A DNA stretch of 59,466 nucleotides from Desulfurococcaceae archaeon (GTDB taxonomy: Archaea; Thermoproteota; Thermoprotei_A; Sulfolobales; Desulfurococcaceae): contig JAPWUD010000008.1 in NCBI GenBank assembly GCA_028275705.1, positions 1-59,466 on the forward strand, given 5' to 3'. This document shows positions 35,689 to 44,668 of this stretch, in pieces. The translations under genes and the position numbers were made by a program. Under the pieces are notes generated by a model, which was not told the DNA's origin, did no database searches, and saw only the letters and a program-made list of their open reading frames with translations. Numbering within the stretch: the stretch's first letter is position 1; the number at the start of each line of letters is the position of its first letter.

Positions 35689-37581
35689 TTACGCTGGTAG
35701 TAACCCCTCTTCTTCAAGTTTATCTGCAACCCACTTTAAGTCTAGTTCTTCTAGTTTTGCCCTTGTAGGCCTACCCCTAATCCAGCCTCTAGCTTCATAG
35801 TACTCTGGAAGCATCTCCTTTAATCTCACGACATGCCCCTTCGCCGGGCCCTCCGGCATTGGCTCTTCTAGTAGTCTCTTTGGTAAGGTATCGTAGTCTT
35901 CACCATCTCCAAATGACAATACGTTGAAAGCTCTTTCTGCATTGTATATTCTCTCCCCTATTCTATAGAACTCCCCTGGCGTAATATCCCAGCCTGTCAC
36001 TGCAGACACTTGCTCTGATAAGACCTCAACATAGTATGCAAAAGTCACAAACTTGCAGACAACCATACTGTCTATTGCTGCAAATGCATCCTGCATCTCC
36101 TTAGTCATTTTACCCTTACCCCTAGTCTCGAATCTATCTGCTTTTACCGGTATTCCAAGTACCTCTGGTGAAATCATGTATGCTCTTAGGTGGCAGCCAC
36201 CTCTATTACTCGTGGCGTATGCTAATCCATGACCCTGCACTCCACGAGGATCATAGGCCGGCAGCTCCTGTCCCCTGACAACCATTGCTAACTCGGGTGC
36301 ACCATACTTCCGGGCTAGTCTTAGAGCTCCTTCAGCGAGGTCGTCTCCAACACCAGATCTGTATGCAGTCCTCCATGCAAGCTCTACCAATGTCTCTCCA
36401 CTACCCCAATTCACCTTTAATCCACGGAGTTTCTCAGGTGGAATCTTCCCCTTCTCAACGAGCTCGAGGAAAGTCCCTATAACGTGTCCCATTGAAATAG
36501 TGTCTAAGCCGAGCTCATTGCATAAGTAATTTGCCTTTGAAACAGCTGCAAGGTCTCCTGTACCCGTCTGTGCACCAAGAGCCCATACAGTCTCGTATTC
36601 TGGCCCACCACCCTCACCAGTAAATGGGGGTTTAGTGATCCTCGTATACCTTGCACACCCTATTGGGCAGCCCCAGCAGATTTCCTCCCTATACTTCTCC
36701 CAGTCCATGATCTCCTTCGCTATTGTCTCACCGCTAATTTTCTCCGCCTCAGTGAATACACCAGTCTGAAAGTTCCTTGTTGGGAATATACCGTGGGCAT
36801 TAATTATATTCACTAAGATAGCTGTACCATATTTAGGTAGCCCCTCACTAGTAACCGGGGATTTCTTAATTAAATCCATAGATTTAACAACAACCTCCTT
36901 AAACCTAGCTTCATTCCCAATTGGTGGCTTAAAGTGGCCTCTAACAGCTATTGCTTTGAAATTCTTACTCCCCCAAACAGCTCCATGTCCACCACGACCA
37001 GCAGCCCTATTCTTATCGTTTATAATGCATGCGAATCTAACTAGTCTCTCCCCAGCGGGTCCTATACAAGCTACTTTAATGTGCTTAGCATCGTCGCGAC
37101 CAATAACAGGTGACTGCTCCTCTATAATAGTATCCGTTGTTGCATGAGTATCCTTACCCCACAAGTGCTTTGCATCTCTAAGCTCAGCTTTACCATCGTA
37201 AATCCATAAGTAGACAGGCTTCTCAGCCCTACCCTCTATTATGACGAGATCGTACCCAGCAAACTTCAATTCAGGGCCAAACTTACCACCACTCTGTGAA
37301 TCGTGAATAGTGTTTGTTAATGGTGCCTTAGTGACAGAACACCACCTACCAGCAGCAGGTATCCCTGCAACACCTGTAACTGGACCTGTGGCCACTATCG
37401 CCTTGTTCTCGGGGCTGAGTGGGTCTATTTTTGGATTAACCTCCTTCAACATATAATAGACTCCTAGTCCACGCCCACCAAGCCACTTCCTCAATACACC
37501 TTCAGGAGGTAGTGGCTCAACATATACCTTCTCACTCCACAAGTCAACTCTCAAAACTCTACCCATATATCCTCCAGGCAT
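35689..37581 (-). CDS. aor: Aldehyde:ferredoxin oxidoreductase (tungsten)
   Basis: A protein of about 630 residues. GGYMGRVLRVDL at the start and GPVTGVAGIPAAGRW match the AOR N-domain holding bis-pyranopterin tungsten. The [4Fe-4S] motif is CWGCPIGC with a fourth cysteine in MVVCKF. It oxidises aldehydes to acids, reducing ferredoxin. ATG 37581 is preferred over the far upstream start because a TATA box lies at about 37627-37637; ATG 37566 with GGAGG in front is another option. Divergent from MoaD and followed by the radical SAM gene. Confidence 0.93.
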   Translation of the reverse strand: MPGGYMGRVLRVDLWSEKVYVEPLPPEGVLRKWLGGRGLGVYYMLKEVNPKIDPLSPENKAIVATGPVTGVAGIPAAGRWCSVTKAPLTNTIHDSQSGGKFGPELKFAGYDLVIIEGRAEKPVYLWIYDGKAELRDAKHLWGKDTHATTDTIIEEQSPVIGRDDAKHIKVACIGPAGERLVRFACIINDKNRAAGRGGHGAVWGSKNFKAIAVRGHFKPPIGNEARFKEVVVKSMDLIKKSPVTSEGLPKYGTAILVNIINAHGIFPTRNFQTGVFTEAEKISGETIAKEIMDWEKYREEICWGCPIGCARYTRITKPPFTGEGGGPEYETVWALGAQTGTGDLAAVSKANYLCNELGLDTISMGHVIGTFLELVEKGKIPPEKLRGLKVNWGSGETLVELAWRTAYRSGVGDDLAEGALRLARKYGAPELAMVVRGQELPAYDPRGVQGHGLAYATSNRGGCHLRAYMISPEVLGIPVKADRFETRGKGKMTKEMQDAFAAIDSMVVCKFVTFAYYVEVLSEQVSAVTGWDITPGEFYRIGERIYNAERAFNVLSFGDGEDYDTLPKRLLEEPMPEGPAKGHVVRLKEMLPEYYEARGWIRGRPTRAKLEELDLKWVADKLEEEGLLPA

Positions 37582-37708
37582 TCCAGGACACACCTTTCTC
37601 ATATAAAGGTAATACGGCAAAGTATATAAGCTTTTCCACATTTGTGGGTAAATAAAACCTTTAATTATAAACCCTATTTTCAACTATAGAAAATAACGGG
37701 TGTATTGA
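37582..37708. promoter_or_regulatory. Divergent promoters for aor and moaD-like gene
   Basis: A minus-strand CTTATATACTT (about 37627-37637) lies about 50 bp before the aor start. On the plus strand, AATTATAAAC (about 37663-37672) lies 37-46 bp before the TTG of the moaD-like gene, which has CGGGTG upstream. Tungsten enzyme and pterin sulfur carrier are probably expressed together. Confidence 0.5.
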
Positions 37709-37945
37709 TTGAAGAGAGTTGTAGTTAAATTTGTATCAATATTTGCTGAGAAAATGGGGAGAGAGAAGATCTATGAACTACGTGATGACGCTACAATAGA
37801 GGACTTGGTAGAAGCAATCGCCAGTGAACTAGAAGAAGTAAAAACAAAGGGCATTGTATACGTTAACTATAGGTTTCCACAGGAAAAACAAATACTGCGA
37901 GAAGGGGATGAAGTACTAGTAATGCCGCTCTTCGCTGGAGGATAA
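37709..37945 (+). CDS. MoaD/ThiS-family sulfur carrier
   Basis: A 78-residue beta-grasp protein ending in the diglycine FAGG, which receives sulfur as a thiocarboxylate in pterin (molybdopterin or tungstopterin) synthesis. EGDEVLVMPLFAGG is the family C-terminus. Divergent from aor, so most likely the MoaD used for the tungsten cofactor. TTG start with GGGTG upstream. Confidence 0.88.
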   Translation: MKRVVVKFVSIFAEKMGREKIYELRDDATIEDLVEAIASELEEVKTKGIVYVNYRFPQEKQILREGDEVLVMPLFAGG

Positions 37946-38167
37946 CAAATACACAGTAATCAATAAATCCCAAGCATTCTTTAACATCTTAGATTTATAA
38001 ATTGTTATGAAGTCTTCTTCTCAACCTACCGCTACAAAGTTAGATTGTTTTTGTAGTATTACATTAGAGTATAGTAGTAAATACTATAAGTGTTCATGGA
38101 GATGTATTAAGGGAGATAATAATATGATCCTACATTGTTATTTTTAACCCTTTAACAAACAATATAT

Positions 38168-39151
38168 ATGTTGGAAGAAGTGTTTAAAATAGATCACGCG
38201 GGGAGATCATTGTCAGCTGAAGTCAAGACATACATCGTGAGCTATGCTACACCAGATGTTACACTTAAGCTTGTTTACTACGTTGGACACTTCCTCGACA
38301 GCTCCGGGGTTTTTGAAGTAGTGGATAGGGGTATGGATCAATATAGAGTAAGGTGGACTGTTTCGAGAACCGCAATTAGGAGAGTTGTCGAGTTACTAAC
38401 AATCCCAAGGCTGGGGAGGATAGTTGGCGAGAAAATTGTAGTACCGGGCTCATCCAGCTCATTTAACTTCACATTAGAGTTTAGCATTAGGCCAAATAGG
38501 GAAGTAGTGATCTTGGTTAGTGGAAAGTGTAGTGGAGACCTAGATAAGTGCAGGAGATTCGTGGACTTGTATCTAGCCGCACTATCAGCATATGTTAAAA
38601 ACCCACCATTAACAACACTAACAACAATACTAAATCTACCATTACCACAGATCACTAGAGCACCCCCAACACCTCCAACTCCACCGCCTACACCATCCAT
38701 GGAGAAACCTATAACACCAGCGCCAAAACCCGCTGAGACAGCGCCACCTACTCCACCACCAAGAAGCGAAGTGAAAATACCTGAAGTCAAAGCTCCACTC
38801 ATTGACCCATCAGAAGCCCTAGACGTTGTAAATTTAGCTACAGTTGTAATTAAGTCTCCAATAGTCTCCATGAATGTCTTCAAGCCAGGTTGGAGTATTG
38901 AAGATCTATTGTTCTACTTCACAAAAGAGTCCTCGAAGCTAAGGGACTACACATATGGAATTTCAACAGTGAAGAGTAATACAGATTTAGATCTATCGAT
39001 ATACCTTGATCAAGAGGGCAACATAGTTGCATGGCGTGGCTGGGTGAAGGGTAAAGAGTACGATATATCAAAACCATACCTACTACTAGAGCTATTAAAG
39101 GACTACTCCAATCGCGAGCTCAGAGTTAGAATTTATGGAGTTAAAAAGTAA
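38168..39151 (+). CDS. Two-domain protein with Pro-rich linker, unknown function
   Basis: A 327-residue protein in three parts: an N-terminal domain (1-160) with alternating strands, a Pro/Thr linker (about 175-215, with PPTPPTPPPTP), and a C-terminal domain (215-327) with an alpha/beta pattern ending in YSNRELRVRIYGVKK. No signal peptide or membrane segment is seen, and no family was recognised. The linker suggests two independently moving domains. Monocistronic, ahead of the palindromic element at 39.2 kb. Confidence 0.5.
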   Translation: MLEEVFKIDHAGRSLSAEVKTYIVSYATPDVTLKLVYYVGHFLDSSGVFEVVDRGMDQYRVRWTVSRTAIRRVVELLTIPRLGRIVGEKIVVPGSSSSFNFTLEFSIRPNREVVILVSGKCSGDLDKCRRFVDLYLAALSAYVKNPPLTTLTTILNLPLPQITRAPPTPPTPPPTPSMEKPITPAPKPAETAPPTPPPRSEVKIPEVKAPLIDPSEALDVVNLATVVIKSPIVSMNVFKPGWSIEDLLFYFTKESSKLRDYTYGISTVKSNTDLDLSIYLDQEGNIVAWRGWVKGKEYDISKPYLLLELLKDYSNRELRVRIYGVKK

Positions 39152-39168
39152 ACCCATCGCTACTTTAC

Positions 39169-39259
39169 AACTGAAAGCCTCGCCTTTCAAGACGGGGTTA
39201 AGATATAAAACTTATAAGCTCTTCTATCCATCTCCGCCTTAAAGGCGAAGCTTTCGGTT
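39169..39259. mobile_element. Palindromic mini-element built from E1-type left ends
   Basis: A 91-bp element with both ends matching the left end of E1: AACTGAAAGCCTCGCC on the plus strand and AACCGAAAGCTTCGCC on the minus strand. Each carries a GC-rich hairpin with a TTTA/TTCA core, and the shared CTTATAAGCTCT lies between them. The left flank TTTAC is identical to that of E1. It carries no coding sequence and sits harmlessly between genes. Confidence 0.6.
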
Positions 39260-39285
39260 GTTAAAAGTAGTAAGCACGTGGTGGT

Positions 39286-40074
39286 TTGAGATTGGTAGTT
39301 GTGAGTTCAAAACTCATTGATGAATTCCTATCGGCTAGTGAATTACTCAAAACAGTATATAATTACTTAGAGTCTGATCCGGAGGTTCAAGCATTATGGT
39401 ATATGGCTAATATAATGGCTGTTAATAGGTTAAAATACAATGACCACGGCCCAGTCCACGCGAGGATTACTTCTGGTGCTGCCTTATACCTCTACAAGTT
39501 GCTGAGGAGTAGTGGAGTAGAGTCTTCCCTCATCAAAGATGGCGTTGTATCTAGAGAGGAGTACACGTGGCTTGTCCCACTAATAGGTGGGTTACTACAC
39601 GATATTGGTAACAGTATCCACAGGGATCTACACGAGAAGCTTGGATCTGTACTGGCAGCACCTATAATAGAGAGAGCCCTGGAGAGAGTTATTAGTGATA
39701 CCTATGAAAGAGTGAAGCTGAGACAAGAGATTATGCATGCAATACACTGTACAAGCTATGATGTCGACTGCTTAACAATAGAGGCAGGATGCGTTAAAGT
39801 AGGTGATGGATTAGACATGGCTGAGGGGAGAGCAAGAGTACCCTATAAACTAGGCGGGGTCTCAATACACAGTGTCTCAGCACTAAGCATTAAAATGGTT
39901 GAGGTAACTGCATCAGACAAGCGACCAGTTAGAATAAATGTATACATGAATGAGAAAGCGGGGTTATTCCAAGTAGACAATGTATTAATGCCTAAACTCA
40001 ATACAACCCCGTTGAAAAACCACGTTGAGGTTTACGCAATAGTCAATAATACATACCTAAAATCCTATCCATGA
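39286..40074 (+). CDS. HD-domain metal-dependent phosphohydrolase
   Basis: A 262-residue protein with HD-domain ligands: a first His in NDHGPVH (52-58), the HD pair H105-D106 in GGLLHDIGN, and a downstream His/Asp pattern around HAIHCTSYD. HD enzymes cleave phosphate from nucleotides or act on phosphodiesters. The TTG start at 39286 directly follows GGTGG; a GTG at 39301 is in frame. First gene of a short plus-strand run ending with a radical SAM protein. Confidence 0.75.
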   Translation: MRLVVVSSKLIDEFLSASELLKTVYNYLESDPEVQALWYMANIMAVNRLKYNDHGPVHARITSGAALYLYKLLRSSGVESSLIKDGVVSREEYTWLVPLIGGLLHDIGNSIHRDLHEKLGSVLAAPIIERALERVISDTYERVKLRQEIMHAIHCTSYDVDCLTIEAGCVKVGDGLDMAEGRARVPYKLGGVSIHSVSALSIKMVEVTASDKRPVRINVYMNEKAGLFQVDNVLMPKLNTTPLKNHVEVYAIVNNTYLKSYP

Positions 40075-40200
40075 CGGAGAAACATATTTAAAGCAACGAT
40101 ACTCTATACAATCAAAGCCAACTTACTCACTATCGATCAATATATTGATAGTAGAATAACTAGTTTAAACCCGCATACTTTATTAAATAGTGGTGATTAC

Positions 40201-40818
40201 GTGGATATAGTCATCACGGGGTTTAACTACTATAGCTCCTACTGGAACAATCCTAGCGGGGAATTAGCGAGAACCCTAGATGGATCCATCATAAATGGCT
40301 ATAGAGTGAAGGGGTTTGTACTAGCTGTATCTCTAAAAAACGCGGTCTCAAAAATGAAAGAAATATTGTCCACCACAAAGCCAAAGCTAATTATAGGTAT
40401 GGGTTTAAATCCAGCCACTCGCTTCGTAGACATTGAATTAGTATCTGTAAATCAAACTTACTTCACACAACCAGATGTTGATGGAAATATAGTACGATTG
40501 CAGAAGATACTAGATACTGGTCCTCAAATTGCTTACACAACTCTCCCATTAGAAAAGATCATGCGTGAATGCAGTGAAAAGAAATCACTCCCCATAAAGC
40601 CAAGTGTATCTATTGGTTTATATTTATGGAATGTAGTGGCATACATGATCATGACGTATGGATTAGAGAAGAAAATACCAGCAGGCTTTATACACCTGCC
40701 TCCAACCACTATAAATCTCTTGAGGAGGGAGGCAGAGCATGGAATTCCATTTAGTGAAGTACTTGAAGCTGTAAAGTGCATAATTGAGGTTTCAACTAGT
40801 GGTATGTATGATCATTAG
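40201..40818 (+). CDS. Pyroglutamyl-peptidase I-like protein lacking the catalytic Cys
   Basis: A 205-residue protein with the C15 peptidase fold pattern. In active family members the triad is Glu, Cys, His. Here E79 (GLNPATRFVDIEL) and H165 (GFIHLPP) align, but the usual YLCN is YLWN, so W143 replaces the cysteine nucleophile. It is therefore predicted not to remove N-terminal pyroglutamate. Other positions are similar enough to recognise the family. It overlaps the start of the next gene by 11 bases and is co-transcribed with it. It could be a pseudoenzyme with a binding role. Confidence 0.65.
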   Translation: MDIVITGFNYYSSYWNNPSGELARTLDGSIINGYRVKGFVLAVSLKNAVSKMKEILSTTKPKLIIGMGLNPATRFVDIELVSVNQTYFTQPDVDGNIVRLQKILDTGPQIAYTTLPLEKIMRECSEKKSLPIKPSVSIGLYLWNVVAYMIMTYGLEKKIPAGFIHLPPTTINLLRREAEHGIPFSEVLEAVKCIIEVSTSGMYDH

Positions 40819-41683
40819 GGGGATACATTATGGTTTAACACTACTATACTCCTACCTCCTCCCACTATTTAAAATAGAGGAGACCTCTGGAGGCTTCACA
40901 TTCACCATTGATCTAGGGCCATTTAGGGGGCTGAAGTGTAGATTCAACGAGTTTACACTAGAGACTACTTGCGGCACAGACCCCGGCTTCATGGAGATTC
41001 ATATTGAGAGAATACTGGGGCTTGAGAAGCACTCGCTATTCAAGGATCTCTGTAAGTGGATTAATGTGGAGAAGTGTATTGTTGATCAAGTATCACTCAT
41101 ATATGAGCCAGCCTATAAGAACATAGTTGCCTACTCAGTCTACTTATCTAGAAACACAAATTACTACATTAACACAGTGAAGTGGGTTCGAGAAGCAATA
41201 GAGAGGGGTGTAGTAGATTCAAATTCATACATACCACGCGAGTTCAATAGAGTGAAGGGGGAAATAGACTATGTACTCTCAACCGGGCTAGACCCCATAA
41301 GTGAAGCACTAAGTCTAATGAGGATAAGAGGGTTTGGAGTTAAATCCGTAAATGCTTATCTACTACACGCTTATGGATTAACACGGTATGCACCTATCGA
41401 TAGACACTACGCGAGATTGATCAAGGCGTTAAAACCGCGATCTAAGTTAGCTTGCCTATTACATGGCAAACTACAGTGTAGCCAGTGCATTATACATTGC
41501 CCCTATAGACAAGCATACTCTAAATTCAGAGAGTTAAATGGAGTGATTCAGTCTCTAGCTTATATACATGGGAGATTAAAGAACCCTGTAAGGAGCAGAA
41601 TTGAAGAAATCTTAGTAAAAGACACGAGTCAATACCTTGACTCGCTTGAAAATCTACTACGTAGGTTAATCAACTGGGAGTAG
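40808..41683 (+). CDS. HhH-GPD-like Fe-S DNA glycosylase homologue
   Basis: About 291 residues. A helix-hairpin-helix (around 172-188, RGFGVKSVNAYLL) is followed by YAPIDRHY, where D198 matches the glycosylase Asp, then a C-x7-C-x2-C-x3-C cluster (216-231), which differs in spacing from endonuclease III. The N-terminal half is divergent and may form a beta-rich substrate domain, as in OGG/AlkA types. It overlaps the preceding gene by 11 bases. It may repair base damage and could back up the disrupted glycosylase at 425-1451. The call is from motif order only. Confidence 0.55.
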   Translation: MIIRGIHYGLTLLYSYLLPLFKIEETSGGFTFTIDLGPFRGLKCRFNEFTLETTCGTDPGFMEIHIERILGLEKHSLFKDLCKWINVEKCIVDQVSLIYEPAYKNIVAYSVYLSRNTNYYINTVKWVREAIERGVVDSNSYIPREFNRVKGEIDYVLSTGLDPISEALSLMRIRGFGVKSVNAYLLHAYGLTRYAPIDRHYARLIKALKPRSKLACLLHGKLQCSQCIIHCPYRQAYSKFRELNGVIQSLAYIHGRLKNPVRSRIEEILVKDTSQYLDSLENLLRRLINWE

Positions 41684-41844
41684 TATGAATTATTAGTATT
41701 AGTACCATTAGTAGTGTTGTTACAGATAGCGTGGAATGGTTAATATAATATTAAAGGTAAACGTATAGAGTGTTATTAGTTTATTAAGTGAGTATTCGCA
41801 AATTAGCTACGTAGTGTAGTGAATATACCTAATTGCTGGTTTTT

Positions 41845-42624
41845 ATGCCCGGCCTAGATCCATTTAAGCTAGCTGAGATCGTCGCTAAGCAGGTTACTAG
41901 GAGGAGGAATGGCGTATTGGAGAGAAGGTATTATAGATTCCGCGGTGGTAGATGGTATGGTGGAATAGCAACGGGAGATGTTGTTGGCTGTAATTTGAGG
42001 TGTAAGTTTTGCTGGAGCTGGAGGTATAGTTACTATGGTGATAAGGGTTGGTTCGAAACACCGAGAGGTGCTTTTGAGAGATTAGTCTCCATTGGCTCTA
42101 GTAGAGGGTATAAGTATCTTAGATTAAGTGGCGGTGAGCCCACTATTGGATTAGAGCATTTAACTAACTTACTTGATCTCGTGGAGGACACCAGGTTCTA
42201 CTTCATACTGGAGACAAACGGACTCTTAATTGGCAGATACCCGGAGTACGCTGCGAATCTCTCGAGATTTAGCAGGTTAATTATACGCGTTAGCTTCAAG
42301 GGATGTACACCCCTAGAGTTTGAATTACTGAGTGGTGCTGATAGGTCTTTCTATGAATACCAATTCAAAGCACTTGAAAACCTAATTGTACATGGATTTA
42401 AACCCTGCGAGGACTTCTACCCTGCCGTAATGTTGAGTTTTAGTAGTAGTGAATCGTATTCATTATTCAAGAAGAGGCTTACAGAAATACATCCATCCCT
42501 CGTGGACTGCATTGACGAGGAGTATGTAATACTTTACCAACACGTAAAGGAGTTATTGAAGAGGAATAAGCTAACTCCGCGGATAGCCTATGACCCTAGT
42601 GGTGTTCCAGAGTTCATGGTTTGA
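41845..42624 (+). CDS. Radical SAM protein of unknown specificity
   Basis: A radical SAM enzyme of about 259 residues. The cluster motif is CNLRCKFCW (C-x3-C-x2-C) followed by LRLSGGEPT, the SAM-binding GGE. The basic N-terminus VTRRRNGVLERRYYRF suggests contact with nucleic acid or a cofactor precursor. No auxiliary SPASM cysteines are seen. ATG 41845 is chosen; TTG 41833 is in frame. It lies 161 bp after the glycosylase-like gene. Confidence 0.75.
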   Translation: MPGLDPFKLAEIVAKQVTRRRNGVLERRYYRFRGGRWYGGIATGDVVGCNLRCKFCWSWRYSYYGDKGWFETPRGAFERLVSIGSSRGYKYLRLSGGEPTIGLEHLTNLLDLVEDTRFYFILETNGLLIGRYPEYAANLSRFSRLIIRVSFKGCTPLEFELLSGADRSFYEYQFKALENLIVHGFKPCEDFYPAVMLSFSSSESYSLFKKRLTEIHPSLVDCIDEEYVILYQHVKELLKRNKLTPRIAYDPSGVPEFMV

Positions 42625-42663
42625 CCTTCTATATTGATGACTACCCACAGTTTTAAATAAAAA

Positions 42664-42674
42664 GATTTATAAAG
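42664..42674 (+). promoter_or_regulatory. TATA box for the carbamate kinase gene
   Basis: GATTTATAAAG lies about 55 bp ahead of the ATG at 42727, which is preceded by AGGTGGTG a few bases upstream. The stretch between is AT-rich and could be the untranslated leader. Confidence 0.45.
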
Positions 42675-42726
42675 ACCACCAAGTTATTCACATCTAATTA
42701 AATAAAACAACTTACAGGTGGTGTAA

Positions 42727-43698
42727 ATGAATATAGGTAAAAATGGATTAGTAGTAGTTGCATTTGGTGGAAATGCTTTTCAAACCAAAGGCGATAAAGG
42801 AACAGTCGAAGACTATTGGAGAAACGCTTATACAGCTGCGGAAACAGTCATTAGGCTTGTCGAGGAGGGGTATAGAGTTGTAGTTACGCATGGTAATGGA
42901 CCACAGGCAGGCATACTCGCAGAGTTAATGATGCTTGGTTTAAAATACAAAAATATTCCACCAATGAGCCTAGATATAGCTGGCGCAATGACTCAGGGAT
43001 GGCTGGGTTATATTCTACAGCAAGCACTATACAATAAGTTATTAGAGAAGGGGTTGTTGGGGTCCAAGGTTAAAGGCGTAGTTACAGTTGTAACTCAAAC
43101 ACTAGTTAGGAAGGACGACCCAGACTTCAAGGACCCGAGTAAGTATGTTGGACCATGGTATGAGAAAGAAGAGGCTGAGAAGCTAGCTAGGGAGTTCGGG
43201 TGGATCTTTAAACCAGACCCTAGGGGAGGGTATAGGAGAGTTGTTCCATCGCCAGACCCAATTATACAAGTTGAAATAGAGGCAATTAAGACGCTGGCTG
43301 AGAATGGATTTATAGTAATAGCTGATGGTGGTGGTGGAGTACCTGTAATTAATGAGGATAGTAGATTAAAGGGTGTTGAAGCAGTTATAGATAAGGATCT
43401 TGGAGCTGAGAGAATGGCTTCTGCACTTAGAGCAGATGTACTATTGATCCTGACGGATGTAGACTACGCATACATAAACTATGGATCACCAAACGCTAAG
43501 CCAATAAGAGAGATCACGGTTAGTGAAGCACTAAAACTCTATAAAGAAGGACACTTTAAACCAGGCAGCATGGGGCCTAAGATACTGGCAGGCATTAGGT
43601 TCATACAAAACGGTGGAAAACTAGCTATAATAGCCCACTTAAAGAACGCCGCTGAGGCAGTACGCGGGGAGTCAGGTACTAGGATCATTCCAGGGTAG
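42727..43698 (+). CDS. arcC: Carbamate kinase
   Basis: A 323-residue amino acid kinase-fold enzyme. VVAFGGNAF at the N-terminus, THGNGPQAG, and the C-terminal GSMGPKILAGIRFI match the family. It makes ATP from carbamoyl phosphate or runs in reverse. No arginine deiminase or ornithine carbamoyltransferase is in the window, so it may supply carbamoyl phosphate or serve another route. A DMT transporter gene starts 4 bp after its stop. Confidence 0.95.
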   Translation: MNIGKNGLVVVAFGGNAFQTKGDKGTVEDYWRNAYTAAETVIRLVEEGYRVVVTHGNGPQAGILAELMMLGLKYKNIPPMSLDIAGAMTQGWLGYILQQALYNKLLEKGLLGSKVKGVVTVVTQTLVRKDDPDFKDPSKYVGPWYEKEEAEKLAREFGWIFKPDPRGGYRRVVPSPDPIIQVEIEAIKTLAENGFIVIADGGGGVPVINEDSRLKGVEAVIDKDLGAERMASALRADVLLILTDVDYAYINYGSPNAKPIREITVSEALKLYKEGHFKPGSMGPKILAGIRFIQNGGKLAIIAHLKNAAEAVRGESGTRIIPG

Positions 43699-43702
43699 CG
43701 TA

Positions 43703-44581
43703 TTGTATATTAAACAAAAGAGATGTAAAATACTGGGTTTTTTCTCTCTCGTATCCACTACTCTCCTATGGGGAACTAGTTTTGCATTCATAAAGCTATC
43801 TGTGGGCTTAATAAACCCACTCACGTACACGTTTACAAGAACAACCTTAGCATCCTTAATACTACTACCCATCATACTCTACAGGGTATTAGCTAGAGGA
43901 ATTGACTACAAGAGTCTTTGGTATGGATTCATTGTTGGATTAACTTATTCAACGGGACTGGCCCTTCAAGGGGCTGGAACCATATACATAGAGCCTTCTA
44001 TGAGTGCATTCATAACGGGGTTGGCGACAATACACGTCCACTTGTACTCAGCGTTAATTAAGAAGAAGTATTCTTGGCTTGATCTAGCTGCACTAGTCTC
44101 TGCTATTATTGGATTATATGTTTTAACATCGCCAAGCGGGGGCTTGGGCTTAGGGGGAGTACTGGTTTTCGCTGGATCAATAATGTGGGCTCTACAGGTA
44201 ATCCTGATCTCGAGGTATGGGTATTCAAGTATAATGGAATTCCTCTTCGGCACGTTCATCGCGGGTGTATTGTACGGCCCACCAGCGTTACTGGCAGGGC
44301 TTGATTTAACACGGGAAGCTTGGATCTACATTTCATACCTAGCAATTGTTTGCTCAATAGGGGCAACATTCTTCCAAGTATTGGGGCAAAGGTATATCTC
44401 AGAGTCCACTGCAGCTATAGTATTCCTACTAGAGCCAGTATTCGCCACTATATTCTCTATACTAATGGGCATTGAATACATTACAGTGTATAAAGTAGTA
44501 GGTGGGGGATTAATTCTACTCTCACTATACATTAGCACTATTGCAGAGTTAAAATCACATAGTGAAAAACACTCCAAATAA
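43703..44581 (+). CDS. EamA/DMT-superfamily transporter
   Basis: A 292-residue protein with about ten membrane helices in two EamA repeats. STTLLWGTSFAFIKLS marks the first and GQRYISESTAAIVFLLEPVFA the conserved end of the second. Likely exporter or importer of a metabolite. Starts 4 bp after the carbamate kinase stop at a TTG and is co-transcribed with it; that neighbour suggests a nitrogen compound, but this is only inference. Confidence 0.85.
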   Translation: MYIKQKRCKILGFFSLVSTTLLWGTSFAFIKLSVGLINPLTYTFTRTTLASLILLPIILYRVLARGIDYKSLWYGFIVGLTYSTGLALQGAGTIYIEPSMSAFITGLATIHVHLYSALIKKKYSWLDLAALVSAIIGLYVLTSPSGGLGLGGVLVFAGSIMWALQVILISRYGYSSIMEFLFGTFIAGVLYGPPALLAGLDLTREAWIYISYLAIVCSIGATFFQVLGQRYISESTAAIVFLLEPVFATIFSILMGIEYITVYKVVGGGLILLSLYISTIAELKSHSEKHSK

Positions 44582-44594
44582 AGACACGGTAAAG

Positions 44595-44668
44595 TGGGCC
44601 CGCGGGGATTTGAACCCCGGACCTCCGCCGTGTGAGGGCGGCGTCCTACCAGGCTAGACGACGGGCCC
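44595..44668 (-). tRNA. tRNA-Val (CAC)
   Basis: The minus strand folds into a complete cloverleaf: acceptor GGGCCCG/CGGGCCC, a D arm closed by GTC/GAC-like pairing, anticodon stem CCGCC/GGCGG with loop CTCACAC (anticodon CAC, reading GUG), and a T arm CGGGG/CCCCG around TTCAAAT. The discriminator is A and CCA is not encoded. No intron is seen. Confidence 0.95.
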
